Assembly (NCBI GenBank): GCA_024741835.1
Contig: JAENRP010000098.1
Coordinates: 82,561 to 146,560, forward strand
DNA: 64,000 nucleotides
DNA from: Diplocarpon mali
Taxonomy: Eukaryota; Ascomycota; Leotiomycetes; Helotiales; Drepanopezizaceae
Direction: 5' to 3'
A program made the translations under genes and the position numbers. Positions within the stretch are counted from its first letter, which is position 1, and the number at the start of each line of letters is the position of its first letter. Below are positions 38,543 through 49,157 of this stretch, piece by piece. Below the pieces are notes generated by a model. It was not told the DNA's origin. It saw only the letters and a program-made list of their open reading frames with translations, and ran no database searches.

Positions 38543-39501
38543 ATGACGAGTTCAAAAGTGCTTAGAATTGGCTTCGTGCCAGAGCACTTCTCTACACCCC
38601 TCCACTATGCAAAGAAATACTTCGGTCTCGATGCGTTACTTATCGCGTTTCCATCTGGTACTGGACATATGATCACCTCTTTGCGAAGCGGAGAGATAGA
38701 TGTTGCAATTGGACTCACGGAAGGTTGGGTCGCTGGACTAGGGAAGGAAGACGTTGAGGGGGATGGCGGATACAGGATTGTAGGAACATATGTCGAGACA
38801 CCATTGTGTGAGTTATCAGACTTTAGAAACACTCTATTTCCAGGGACAAGAGAAGAATCTGACTCCTCGGCCTAGGCTGGGCCATCTCAACCGGCTCCAA
38901 ACGCACCATATCTTCCGTGTCCGACCTCAAAGATGGCAAAATAGGCGTCTCCCGCATCGGCAGCGGATCCTACGTAATGGGATTCGTACTTGCAGATCAA
39001 CAAGGCTGGCTCTCCCCTTCAACACCCACACCCTTCGAATTTACGCCCCTCCAAACCTTCGAGAAGCTGCGGAATGGGGTCAACGACTCCACCATCGACT
39101 TCTTCATGTGGGAGCACTTTACGTCGAAGAAGTACTACGACAATGGGGAGATAAAGCGTATTGGTGAGATCTATACTCCGTGGTCCAGTTGGAAGATCGT
39201 TGCTTCGACCGCCATTCCAGCAGGCGACGAGAGCTTGGAATCGCTGTTCAAAAGTCTGGACCAGGGAGTAGAGTACTTCGAGGGACATCAGGAAGAGAGT
39301 GTTAAGTATATTAGCACTGCACTGGATTATAGCGAGGCGGATGCGAGGGAGTGGTTGAAGACTGTTACTTTCACGAAAAAGACGAAAGGTGTCGACCTGG
39401 GGGTTGTGAAGAAGACGATGGATATTTTGAAAAAGGCGGGTGTTTTGACGGAGAATGGAATGAAGCCAGAGGCCATGATTACTAGCCAACGTGCGGCATG
39501 A
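38543..39501 (+). CDS. CA3427/NMT1-like periplasmic-binding-protein-fold protein
   Basis: Two exons (38543-38807, 38876-39501) join to 296 aa. The chain has the type 2 solute-binding-protein layout: LRIGFVPEHFSTPLHYAKKYFGL, FPSGTGHMITSLRSGEIDVAIGLTEGWVAGL, PLCWAISTGSKR, KDGKIGVSRIGSGSYVMGFVLA, FEKLRNGVNDSTIDFFMWEHFTSK and YTPWSSWKIVAS. This matches the fungal family typified by Candida CA3427, related to bacterial sulfonate/ABC-transporter binding proteins and to NMT1/THI5-like domains. Fungal members lack a signal peptide and are cytosolic; the ligand is unknown. The intron acceptor was set at CCTAG because it alone gives the conserved PLCWAIS. Confidence 0.85.
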
Positions 39502-41550
39502 TTAAATGTTAGAGGCTAGAGTGCGTGTTTTGTGCTGGGCTCTTAGCTTGAGCAATCAACTTGCCTAGCTGCGCAGCGATCTGAAAGCCAAACAGTCAAA
39601 TCCTGACCATAATCTCATCCCTGCTATCCCAGTCATAAAATGATGGTTAAGTGGTTCATCCCGTCTGATTCGCTTTAAATTCAACCAAGCGACTGAAACT
39701 CATCTCCAGCGATATGTATGTATACATGTAAATATAAGAACCTGTGACCTACTTTCAGCTCTAGCGAATAAGATAGGGGTAAAATATGCAAATGACAGAC
39801 ACTACAAACATCACAGAGGGTTAGAAAACCCACGATCTCGATGCTTTATCAGATCCTGAAACCCTCATGTGTGCTGTCAATATACCAGGAAATAGAAGCG
39901 AGGGGAGGCACTAATTTCGAGCCGAACCCCTCAAGACATAGTCCACTCGAATCCTTAAGCAGGGTGCGTTAAAGAGAACTAGCCTTTCGAACCAAGCAAG
40001 GCGCGAGGCTAACTCTACAAAGAAAGAGCCTCTAACTCGATAATTTGAGTCTTATCAGCCTCTCTATCGAAACCCCAGTGGTCGAATTCCAAAGCAGAAA
40101 AAACGCTTCGAAAACACCAGAGTCTCACTGGGGACTGATCTGAAAGCACAGTTTCCTTGCGTAGCGTTGCGTACCTGTGGGTTAGGCGGGGCAGGCGTGA
40201 TACCAGGACGGTCTCTTGCGAGAATGGCGTGATATGTGATATTTGCAACGTTTGCGGATGGATAGGTGGTTTGAGCTTGCTGGGATGTGGATCTGAGTCT
40301 CGGCTCTGTTGTCGAATGTTATTTCGTCGACGAGACGGGCTCGGTACACGTGCGAAACCTTGGTTTTGCGCTGCTGCCCCTGTGATGACCCTGTTCGGCT
40401 GTGGGCTCTGCTACAGGTTGCGGGTGTGGCTTATCCCTGGTTTCCGAGATCTTATAGCCTTGTGGGAATGGGAGAGGGGTTCCGCGGGAGGATGGAGCGG
40501 GTTGGTAGGATGGCTATCAATGTGCGATGCTGTGCACAGCCCCTAAGCCTTCGAGATGATAAGCTGGAGTCGCTCTCTCAGCTGCTGAGGCCGTGCTATA
40601 TTTTCTGGCTTGAGTTGATTCGTACTGTTTTTGAATGGCTGAAATCGTTTGAGTCTGAGACGTCTTCATGGATTGATTGGGCTGGATATTTATATACAGG
40701 CTTTGTTTACTTCTAGATGATTTGACGCTTAGTGTATTTGTATGTAAAGAAGAGACGCCTGAATAAGACATTTCACAAGGATCTTGGCTTGAATATTATG
40801 TAAGATCTGAGTTTTTGTTCTCGGCTCAAGTCTTGATCTCTTCCTATCCGCGGATTGAGGGGCTCGCTCGCTCAATACGCCCTTAGCGGGCCTTTTCACA
40901 TCATCGCAGAAGCACGAGCGAAGTTGATTGCTCACGCCAACTTTGCATCGTACATTCTGGCCCTTTTTGATTTTAGATACTTCTGTGGAAACCTTACTTT
41001 GAGCAATTTGTTTGCTTTCTTGTCAGATGAGGTGGATGGTTAAGCGAGCGTGTCTAAGACGGTAACGACCACACCACCAAGGTCTCCGGCAAAATTCTGT
41101 ATAAGACAACGGGACAATTTTGAATGTAGCCGCCAAAGCCGAATCAGCCCCGATGAAGATGGAGGGAATTCAAGTGAGTGACAAATATTTTGCAACCTGC
41201 CGGCGTGTTTTGAAACCCTACGACTTCATTACACCCTAGCAATCAAGGAGATCGGTGGCTTTTAAATGAAGATCAGGATGGCTAGAATTATCCTCAGATT
41301 CTAGGCCCAGCAGCGATTGCTCGCTTGGGATGATGCATCTTGGCTCTCACGTATAAACACGCCGACTCACGTGACTTGCATCGGAAGTAAGACCGATACC
41401 GAACCAGCATGCGGAGGGTTTAAGACGGCACTTTGTGCACCATATATGAACCTGAAGGGGCTCAAATCCTTGATTGTAGCAGTCCACAGAGTACGGACTA
41501 CCTTCGACTCAAGATATTCGGAAACAGAGTTGCCATATCAGACCAGCGAC
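39502..41550. other. Intergenic region, no gene supported
   Basis: Two kilobases with overlapping short frames around 40150-40720 that have Cys/Trp-rich, non-conserved translations and no splice logic. Nothing recognised. Confidence 0.5.
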
Positions 41551-42843
41551 ATGTTCAAATTCTTCAAATCCGGATTCTTTGACTTCGAGTTTCTCCGCAT
41601 CCTTGGATCTGCACCGTTCCAAGGGGCTGAGATTGGGGAATGTCTCGATGCCCGATCGAAGCTGAAGGACGACGACCCCGAGCTTTGGTACAAGACATGG
41701 AACGCATGGGGTGACGAGGCATCCAAGCTTGGAGAAGAGGCACTGGCCTCCGGAGACAGAGTTGCAGGACGATGGGCCTTCCTTCGCGCATCCAACTACT
41801 ATCGGTCCAGCGAATTCTTCTTACATCTCAACCCTGAAGATCCTCGTCTCCTTGCGTCGATACAGAAGAGCGCCTATGCACACGACCGAGGTGTAGCGCT
41901 TCTTGATTCGGAAGTCATCTCATTCAGCATCCCCTACGACAAGGGTCTCGAGCTCCCAGCACGATTGTACATGCCAACGGTAGAGAGCCGTGTACCTGGC
42001 CGCGTGCCAGTGATCTTGCAGACTGGTGGGCTGGACTCGACGGGAGAGGAGCTGTACTTCTACGGTGCTGCTGGAGCAATTCCTCGGGGGTACGCGGTTT
42101 TGTCCTTTGACGGCCCAGGCCAGGGAATCTCGATCCGACGAGACGGAACCACGCTGCGCCCTGACTGGGAGTACGTGACTGGAAAGGTCCTCGACTACCT
42201 CTTCGACATCTTCGAGCCCGAGCACGAGAGATTACAACTTGATCTGGACCGCATCGCAGTGTTGGGGGCGACGATGGGAGGATACTTCGCTCTTCGTGCA
42301 GCTGCAGACTCCAGGATCAAGGCGTGCATCTCGTGCGACGGCTTCTACAACATGTTCGATATCGTCAAGAGCCGTATGCCGGGCTTCTTCATCAACGGCT
42401 GGCTCAGCGGAACTATCAGCGACAACCTTTTCAACTCGGTCAGCAGATTTATGAGCAAGTTCAATTTCCAGCTCGCGTGGGAATTTGCGCAGAACGAGTG
42501 GTGCTATGGGGTACACAGCCCAGCCGAGATGATGCGTTTCATGCAGACCATGACTCTGCAGTCTCCAGGAGGCACGGAATACTTGGACAAGGTTCGATGT
42601 CCCGTCCTAGTGACTGGTGCAGAGCAGGCCATCTACTTCGAGCCGAGGATGAATGCTGAGCGTATCATGGACAACTTGGGACATCTAGACGAGGCGGACA
42701 AGCAATTATGGGTCGGTGAATCGCCGGCGAAAGGCGGGTTGCAGGCAAAGATTGGGTCGTTGAGCATTATGAGTCAACGCCAGTTCGAATTCTTGGATCG
42801 CCAATTCGGGATCCAAAGGACAGTGCCTTGCAAAAACATCTAG
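41551..42843 (+). CDS. Ayg1-family alpha/beta hydrolase (polyketide-shortening hydrolase relative), nucleophile Ser replaced by Thr
   Basis: An intronless 430-aa protein of the fungal Ayg1 / 2,6-dihydropseudooxynicotine-hydrolase-like family. Ayg1 shortens a heptaketide precursor of melanin. The N-terminal helical lid domain (SGFFDFEFLRILGSAPFQGAE, RWAFLRASNYYRSSEFF) precedes the hydrolase core with VPVILQTGGLDSTGEELYF, YAVLSFDGPGQGIS and the nucleophile-elbow position GATMGGYFALRAA, then CPVLVTGAEQAIYFEP and GGLQAKIGSLSIMSQRQFEFLD. At the elbow, where relatives have G-x-S-x-G-G, codon 241 is ACG (Thr). The later acidic site reads GAEQA. Either catalysis is altered or the protein has another role. 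No polyketide synthase is nearby. The frame is open further upstream, but the chosen ATG starts the conserved part. Confidence 0.85.
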   Translation: MFKFFKSGFFDFEFLRILGSAPFQGAEIGECLDARSKLKDDDPELWYKTWNAWGDEASKLGEEALASGDRVAGRWAFLRASNYYRSSEFFLHLNPEDPRLLASIQKSAYAHDRGVALLDSEVISFSIPYDKGLELPARLYMPTVESRVPGRVPVILQTGGLDSTGEELYFYGAAGAIPRGYAVLSFDGPGQGISIRRDGTTLRPDWEYVTGKVLDYLFDIFEPEHERLQLDLDRIAVLGATMGGYFALRAAADSRIKACISCDGFYNMFDIVKSRMPGFFINGWLSGTISDNLFNSVSRFMSKFNFQLAWEFAQNEWCYGVHSPAEMMRFMQTMTLQSPGGTEYLDKVRCPVLVTGAEQAIYFEPRMNAERIMDNLGHLDEADKQLWVGESPAKGGLQAKIGSLSIMSQRQFEFLDRQFGIQRTVPCKNI

Positions 42844-44468
42844 GTTCGATGAGGAGGAGGAGACGATGCGATATAATGCACACATGACAGGCAAGGGAGC
42901 TAGCTGTAAGAATGGAACCGAACTAAGGAAGTATTTTCATCGGCTGGTTGGGTCTGTTGAGGGTGGCGTTCCTCTGGGTTGAGGTTGTTGGTGACTGAGC
43001 AACTCTGGCAATTGGCATGTTGACGTTCTCAGATTATGATCGCTTAATGGTTTGATTAAAATATCATGAAAAGTCGTTGCCGATGACTCAGCATTGCCAA
43101 GACCTTACATAGCTTATACGAAGTAAACAAGCGTAGGCACCATCTTGGGCAAAACAAATCCCACCCCTACTTGGGCGAGTCACAGTGGTAACAACCTAGT
43201 ACATCTATCAACATTGAGTATTCTTCGGTCCCGCGACTCTTACCTTATCGCCCCAAGTTTCTTGCTTCGCCCGCAAGCACTGTCATCCAAGAACCCGAAA
43301 ACGATTTACCGCTCCAAGCTTAGCTATCGTATGACACTTGACAGCTTCGACCGGCATAAACACTGATACTTGGGACCTGCGCCTTGCCTGAAGAGGACTT
43401 TGTAGTTTGCCGCAGTTCGTTGTATTGCTGCTGCGTTGTACATGGAGCATATTCCTGACGTGCCACTACCGTCTTTACGAGATGTCCAGGTAACACTGGA
43501 AGATTTGCCATCTGGGAATACAGGAGTAGCAACATTGAACTCAAAACGACTTTGCCTTCCACTTCATTGCTGCGTGTTGACTGTGAAATCCTGTGCTGAA
43601 GTGCCGTGGAAAGGTTGGTATGCTTGGCCTGAAAAGCCTTTCTGAGGCATATGTAAATATAGAACTTTTCTGGTTATCAGCCTCCCTATTATACTCTGAT
43701 AGTGTGCTTTTCTCGCGAACGCGAGTCTTGACAGTGACCCTGGCCATTTTAATCCACAGCCAGGCAGAATCACTAGCCGTTGTCAACCTGTGTCCCATCT
43801 TCAAGCCATTGCCGTGTCTCACAGTGGGGCAGACACGTGAAAGAGGATGCGAACAGAAAGTGATATTCGACAGGAAATATATTTTCCAGCCACGCAAAAC
43901 AATATACTAACGCCTCTCTTGTGGCTTTACGGTTCCTCGTTGGCCCTTGGACATGGAGATTTCGCTTCGAGAGATGCTCCAATCCCCAAGGCCCCCGGTC
44001 CGTCCCTGTCAACCCTTGCGTGGCACCTTTTGACCAATCATCGTCACCAGCACCCTCGGCGAGGCCTAGCTCCTTGGCATACAATCGCCCCGCTCTAGAT
44101 TAAACCGAGGACTACCTGAATTCCGCATAGCAGGAAAAAAGAGAGAGAGAATGCTGACCCTCCATCTTTGCGCCTCTGGCCAGCTCTCCTCTCATACTTG
44201 ACTTCCTCGCATCGCTCATCATCACTGGTAGCCCGCCAATGCCCAGCAGATATCGATAGCTCTACAGTAAGTGACTTGAAGTCTTTGCACTTACTGTCTG
44301 GGGGAGAAAGACTTCGTTATGGCATTGCGATAAGCTATCACGCCACCATACTACTACGACTGACACTCGCACACCACGGCTTCGCACGAGACTCGCCCAT
44401 TTCTTGTATATACTTCGGACGGCGAACCTGCAGATTCTAATTCTAATTGGGAGGAAGACGACCGCGCA
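42844..44468. other. Intergenic region, no gene supported
   Basis: About 1.6 kb with only short unconserved frames; presumably holds the long 5' region of the SLC35F-like gene. Confidence 0.5.
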
Positions 44469-45849
44469 ATGGCGGTTGATTATGATGGGCTGAAGATCGC
44501 AGCCGTGGAGACGCAGGCGAGGGGTCCCAGGGGAGAGAACAATAGCGTGGGGTCCGAGGGCAATGCTTTGGAGACCCGGAGTTTGCAGGTTGGTGGTGAG
44601 GGAAGAGTGACAGACGATGACATTACGCCTGAGATTTTGGCTCAAGGACTCGAGGCACTGGAAGGGAAGAAGAAGGCGTGGTACTCGTACTTCACCACGA
44701 GAGATTTTTGGATTGTTCTGGCTCTCGGGTACGCATCAGATTGTGATTCCCGAAAAGAAAAGACCAATGCTTATGAATGATGGACACAGACAAATCCTCG
44801 CGCTCTGCATTACCGGTACCAACACTTTCTCCACTCTGCTAGTCAATAAGGGCACTTCGATCCCAGCCTTTCAGACCCTGTTCAACTATGTCTTGCTCAC
44901 CCTCATCTACACTACATATACGATTTACAAATATGGGCTCAAGAAATACTCCAAGATCCTGTTAGTCGATGGGTGGAAGTATGTTATTTTGAGTTTCTTG
45001 GATGTAGAGGGCAATTACTTTACTGTGTTGGCCTACCGGTACACCAATCTCCTGTCTGTAAGGCATCCTGGTTCTCTCAGCAAGGGTTCTTGCTAAACCT
45101 CCCAGGCTCAACTTCTCAACTTCTGGTCCATCATCTGCGTAGTGATAATCTCGTTCTTCATCCTCCGCGTTCGGTACAAGTGGGCTCAGATCATCGGTAT
45201 CCTCGTCTGCTGCGGCGGCATGGGAATACTCCTCGCATCCGACCACATCACAGGCGTCAACGGTGGGAGCCCCTCAACCATGCTCAAGGGCGACCTCTTC
45301 GGCCTCGCAGGCGCCACCTTTTACGGGATCTCCAATGTATTCGAAGAATGGTTTGTCTCCAAACGTCCCATGTATGAAGTGCTTGGCATGCTAGGCCTCT
45401 TCGGCATAATAATTAACGGCATCACCGCCGCAATCTTCGACCGCAGCTCCTTCCAGCACGCAACCTGGGACGGCGAGGTCGGCGGCTACATTGTCGGCTA
45501 CACGCTCATCCTTACTCTATTCTATTCCCTCGCGCCCATAATATTCAGGATGGCCTCGGCGGCTTTCTTCGATATTTCGCTTCTTACAGGGAATTTCTGG
45601 GGTGTCATTATCGGCATCAAAGTCTTCCATTATTCTATTCACTACTTATACCCTATTGCCTTTGTGCTTATTATTGTGGGGCTGGTGACCTACTTTCTGG
45701 CCGGCAGCATTCTGGGAGATAGTAAGAAGCCTTGGTTGGGTACGAACCAGGAGCATGGCGTTGCGGGTTTCGGGACCGCGAAGAGGAAGGCCATCCAAGA
45801 GGTCAGGAGAGAGGGGCTGCATGTTAACTGCGCTGACCCAATGGCTTAA
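44469..45849 (+). CDS. SLC35F1/F2-like solute carrier (DMT superfamily, DUF914)
   Basis: A multi-pass membrane protein of the drug/metabolite transporter group. Three exons (44469-44728, 44790-45057, 45106-45849) join to 423 aa. A polar N-terminus of about 75 residues precedes ten expected membrane segments: DFWIVLALGQILALCITGTNTFSTLL, FQTLFNYVLLTLIYTTYTIYK, DGWKYVILSFLDVEGNYFTVLAYRYTNLLSAQLLNFWSIICVVIISFFIL, AQIIGILVCCGGMGILLASD, GDLFGLAGATFYGISNVFEEWFV, EVLGMLGLFGIIINGI and ISLLTGNFWGVIIG. The block DVEGNYFTVLAYRYT with NVFEE is typical of the SLC35F branch. Substrate unknown. A soluble tail of about 55 residues follows the last segment. Confidence 0.9.
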
Positions 45850-46585
45850 TAGTCATGAAGATCTTCAAAGACTTTGTGGAGAAAATGAACCCAAGGAGAA
45901 AGATGGCAGCAGTATAGCGAGAGTAAGCCTAGCTAGTTGTGCCAATCTCAGATTGTAAAGCTGAGATGTTTCTGACCGAAGAGCTAATTTGGATCCATCG
46001 CATGTGCGTTAGCGACAAGTGAAATCCCAGAGAAACAATCTGATATCGAATCCCTCGGATCCGAGTTATCTCGAAACACAGCTCCAGCGGGCTCGCTTAA
46101 CCTCCCTGTTGACTTTCGCTAATTTCGAAGTTCCCCCCTTCCAACCGACCTTCACTCCCTACCCGGTAGAAAGGAAAGACGAAGATACCTTTCATCGCTG
46201 GCCCCCATCCCAAGCTTGAGACTTGCTCGAAAGATCCACCACTGTCCTCGCAGCTTGCGAAGCAGTCAGACCCGTCCGAACCGGTCGCCCGAGGGCAGGG
46301 CTCCACGCCGCCGGGGACGTGTGACGCATAAAGATGACTTCCCGCATGTTCGTAGCATCCTAGGCTAGGAGGTCTCGTAGTGGCGAGCCGTCAACATCTA
46401 AGGACTTCAGAATATCCATTCGGCCCTGCCGCCGGGGGATCGAAATCCTCGCGTCACCCCACTTCGTCGACCCCGCCATCCACGAGCCCGTGCTCAAGCT
46501 CAACGTCCAGCCTCCGTGCCCCTCGCCAACATCCTCCATACTCTCCCACATCCCCTCCGCCTCCGCCTCCTCACCCTCCAGCATC

Positions 46586-47758
46586 ATGGCCGACAACCCA
46601 AGGCTCCGACCGGCCCTCGCGCGCGAAAGCACAGCAGACATCGCCGAGCGCGACTACTTTGGCGAGAACGCCCCCCCACCGACCCTCGACGCGCACACTC
46701 AGCGCGCGGCCGACTTCATCACGCACCACGCCGCCGCCGGCCGGCGAGTCGTGCTCGTCACGTCTGGAGGGACGACGGTGCCGCTCGAGCGGCAGACGGT
46801 GCGCTTCATCGACAACTTCAGCGCGGGCACGCGCGGGGCCACGTCGGCCGAGTACTTCCTCGAGGCGGGGTACGCCGTCATCTTTCTCCACCGGCAGTTC
46901 TCCCTGCTGCCCTACTCGCGGCACTACAGCCATGCGACGGACTGCTTCCTCGATTTCCTGCACGAGGGTCCCGATGGCCAGGTCGTCGCCAACGAGGAGT
47001 ACCGCGCGAAGATGCTCGCGGTGCTGCGGAAGTACAAGTCGGCCAAGGAGACGAGGATGCTGCTCACCCTGCCGTTCACCACCATCAACGATTACCTGTT
47101 CGTGCTGCGGGCCATCGCGCAGCTGATGCGCCCGCTGGGGCCGGATGGGTTGCTGTACCTGGCCGCCGCGGTGTCGGATTTCTTCGTGCCGCCCGAGAGG
47201 ATGGTGGAGCATAAGATACAGTCGACGACCGCGGCGGAGCGGCAGGCGCAGAAGGACGAAGAAGAAGAGACGTTTGATAACTTCGACTCTTCGCCGAGGG
47301 TCCCGCGCAGCAAGCGGCTGATCGTCGATCTGGATCCTGTCCCGAAATTCTTGAAGAACCTGGTGGATGGCTGGGCGCCGGAGGGGATGATTGTGTCCTT
47401 CAAGCTGGAGACGGACCCGGAGATCCTGGTGCACAAGGCGCAGTACTCGCTGGACCGGTACCAGCACCACCTGGTGATTGGGAACCTGCTTTCGACGAGG
47501 AAGTGGGAGGTGGTGTTTGTGGCGCCGGGGCAGAGGGATCGCTGGATCAGGGTGCCGAGGCATAGGAGGAAGACGGCTGCGGGGGCAGAAAGCATGGCCG
47601 GCATCACGGCTGGCGCAGGGGGGATGAAGGATCGGCCCTTGGATCCGAGTGAGCTGCCCGAGGGGGAGCCGGAGATGGAGATTGAAAGCTTGATCATACC
47701 TGCGGTGGAGGAGTTGCACACAAGCCATATCAAGAAGTTGAGGACCAAGACATCATGA
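46586..47758 (+). CDS. CAB2: Phosphopantothenate-cysteine ligase (coenzyme A synthesis)
   Basis: Joins 4'-phosphopantothenate to cysteine in the second step of CoA synthesis, in the cytosol. The 390-aa intronless protein shows RVVLVTSGGTTVPLERQTVRFIDNFSAGTRGA, the nucleotide-binding N-terminus, then GYAVIFLHRQFSLLPYSRHY, LLYLAAAVSDFFVPPERM, LDPVPKFLKNLV and MIVSFKLETDPEIL, and NLLSTRKWEVVFV near the end, all standard for eukaryotic PPCS. The frame is open upstream only from a GTG, so the ATG at 46586 (MADNPRLRP) was chosen. The first part of the gene is GC-rich compared with its neighbours. Confidence 0.93.
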   Translation: MADNPRLRPALARESTADIAERDYFGENAPPPTLDAHTQRAADFITHHAAAGRRVVLVTSGGTTVPLERQTVRFIDNFSAGTRGATSAEYFLEAGYAVIFLHRQFSLLPYSRHYSHATDCFLDFLHEGPDGQVVANEEYRAKMLAVLRKYKSAKETRMLLTLPFTTINDYLFVLRAIAQLMRPLGPDGLLYLAAAVSDFFVPPERMVEHKIQSTTAAERQAQKDEEEETFDNFDSSPRVPRSKRLIVDLDPVPKFLKNLVDGWAPEGMIVSFKLETDPEILVHKAQYSLDRYQHHLVIGNLLSTRKWEVVFVAPGQRDRWIRVPRHRRKTAAGAESMAGITAGAGGMKDRPLDPSELPEGEPEMEIESLIIPAVEELHTSHIKKLRTKTS

Positions 47759-48116
47759 AGGACGGGGATTCGGCGTTGGAAGTTGGAACCCAGGCTAATG
47801 GCACTACGAAAAGAGGTCTGTTGGTTGCGCGGAGGGACATGCTCAGCACACCGGGAAAATGCTGATATTTGCATGTGGGGGAAGAGACTTGGTAGGCATT
47901 ATATGTCCTAATGGGCCGTACGTGATTGCATCTCTTCATACCCAGAATACTTGTACAAATTCTACACCATTGAATCCATCAAGACATAAGCCTTTCTGAA
48001 GGGCGCCTTATTCCATCCAGTTCAGAGACAAGCCTCCTGACTGCTGAGCATCCACTCAATTGCCTCCCCACAAACTGTTTCTGGGCCTACTTCGTCTTCA
48101 GACCCTGTTCGCTCCG

Positions 48117-49157
48117 TCACCGAGAGCCAAAAGCCGATAGGATCTTGTCGCTAATAGTCTCCTTCCCCTGTTCCTTCCTCAACCTCCTCTCCTCGGCCTG
48201 CCTCTCGTAGATGCCTCCCAGATTCTCCGCAACCTGCACCCCAGCCTGGATCTCTGCATTAATAGCCTTCTCCTCTACCTCCCTCTCGTCACCGCTCAGC
48301 CCATCCAGCCGCTTCTTAAACTCCGCCTGCATTTTCGGTGACAAATCCGCTGCCTTCATCTTACTCTCCTCGGGGCTCGCAGGCGCCGAGGTCTTGGGCC
48401 CCAAGGACGAGAGAAGAGGCGGGAACTCAGGCGCCGGCTTCCCCTCTGCTTTGGCCGCCTCGGCAGCCTCCTCTTGCGCGAGCATGCGGTGGTACAACGT
48501 GTCGGCGTGCATCTGGATCCGCTCGTCGACTTCGGGCGGCCGGTCCAGGGCCGAGAGGTAACCCAACGCCTTGAGGAATTTCTAAACACTCGTCAGCCTT
48601 CCCTCTCTCTGCCTGAAGTCTAGAGGGGGAGAGCGGACGCCCTGCATCATGTAGCACCGCTCAAACCGCCGGTTCTCCGCCCTGCACAGCGTCATCCGGC
48701 TCGCCCAGCTCCCGGTCTTGTAGCACTCCTGCACATCCCCCTGCTCCAGCGCGCAGTTCTCGAGCGCCGCCCGGCCAATCTCGGCTTTCCTGTACTTGTA
48801 CGCGGCTAGAACGTCTTCGATCTTCTCCTGGTCGGTTTTGCTCCCTGCTTCGACGTCTTGCTGCGATTGGTACGTTTTCCAGAGATGCGCGTACCGTCCG
48901 TCCTGATACAGGCTCTGGGCTGGGACTTTGGGGCTAGAGTCTGCTTCTGGGGTTGCGGCGGAGGATGGGTTCTCGGGTGGGGGTGATCGGGAGGGTGTAG
49001 GATATGTTTGTGGTTTGGGGGCGGCTGGCGGATTCGAGGGGCTGTACTTTATGGGAGCTTCTTTCTTGAGGAAATCTCGCAGGCTGGGGTCGAGGTCTCG
49101 CAGGGGATCTTTATCTTTATCGTCGGAAGCTGAGGAAGAGCCCCAGAACCAGCCCAT
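48117..49157 (-). CDS. Twin CX9C (CHCH/DUF3128-like) protein
   Basis: Two exons (48639-49157 and 48117-48581) give 327 aa. After a Pro/Ser-rich N-terminus comes EKIEDVLAAYKYRKAEIGRAALE, then two CX9C motifs: C-ALEQGDVQE-C and C-RAENRRFER-C, separated by YKTGSWASRMTL. Twin CX9C motifs are oxidised and trapped in the mitochondrial intermembrane space by the Mia40 pathway, although nuclear or cytosolic members exist. The C-terminal half is helical and charged (DERIQMHADTLYHRMLAQEEAAEAAKAEG; EREVEEKAINAEIQAGVQVAENLGG). The intron (48582-48638) has an unusual GTCCGC donor but a good GGCTGAC branch and TTTAG acceptor, and it gives the smooth join YMMQGKFLKALGYLS. A fungus-specific protein of unknown function. 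Confidence 0.8.

Noticed and set aside
40157..40716. Two overlapping Cys/Trp-rich frames on the + strand
   Set aside because: No family, no splice signals that unite them, and poor codon pattern; likely chance.
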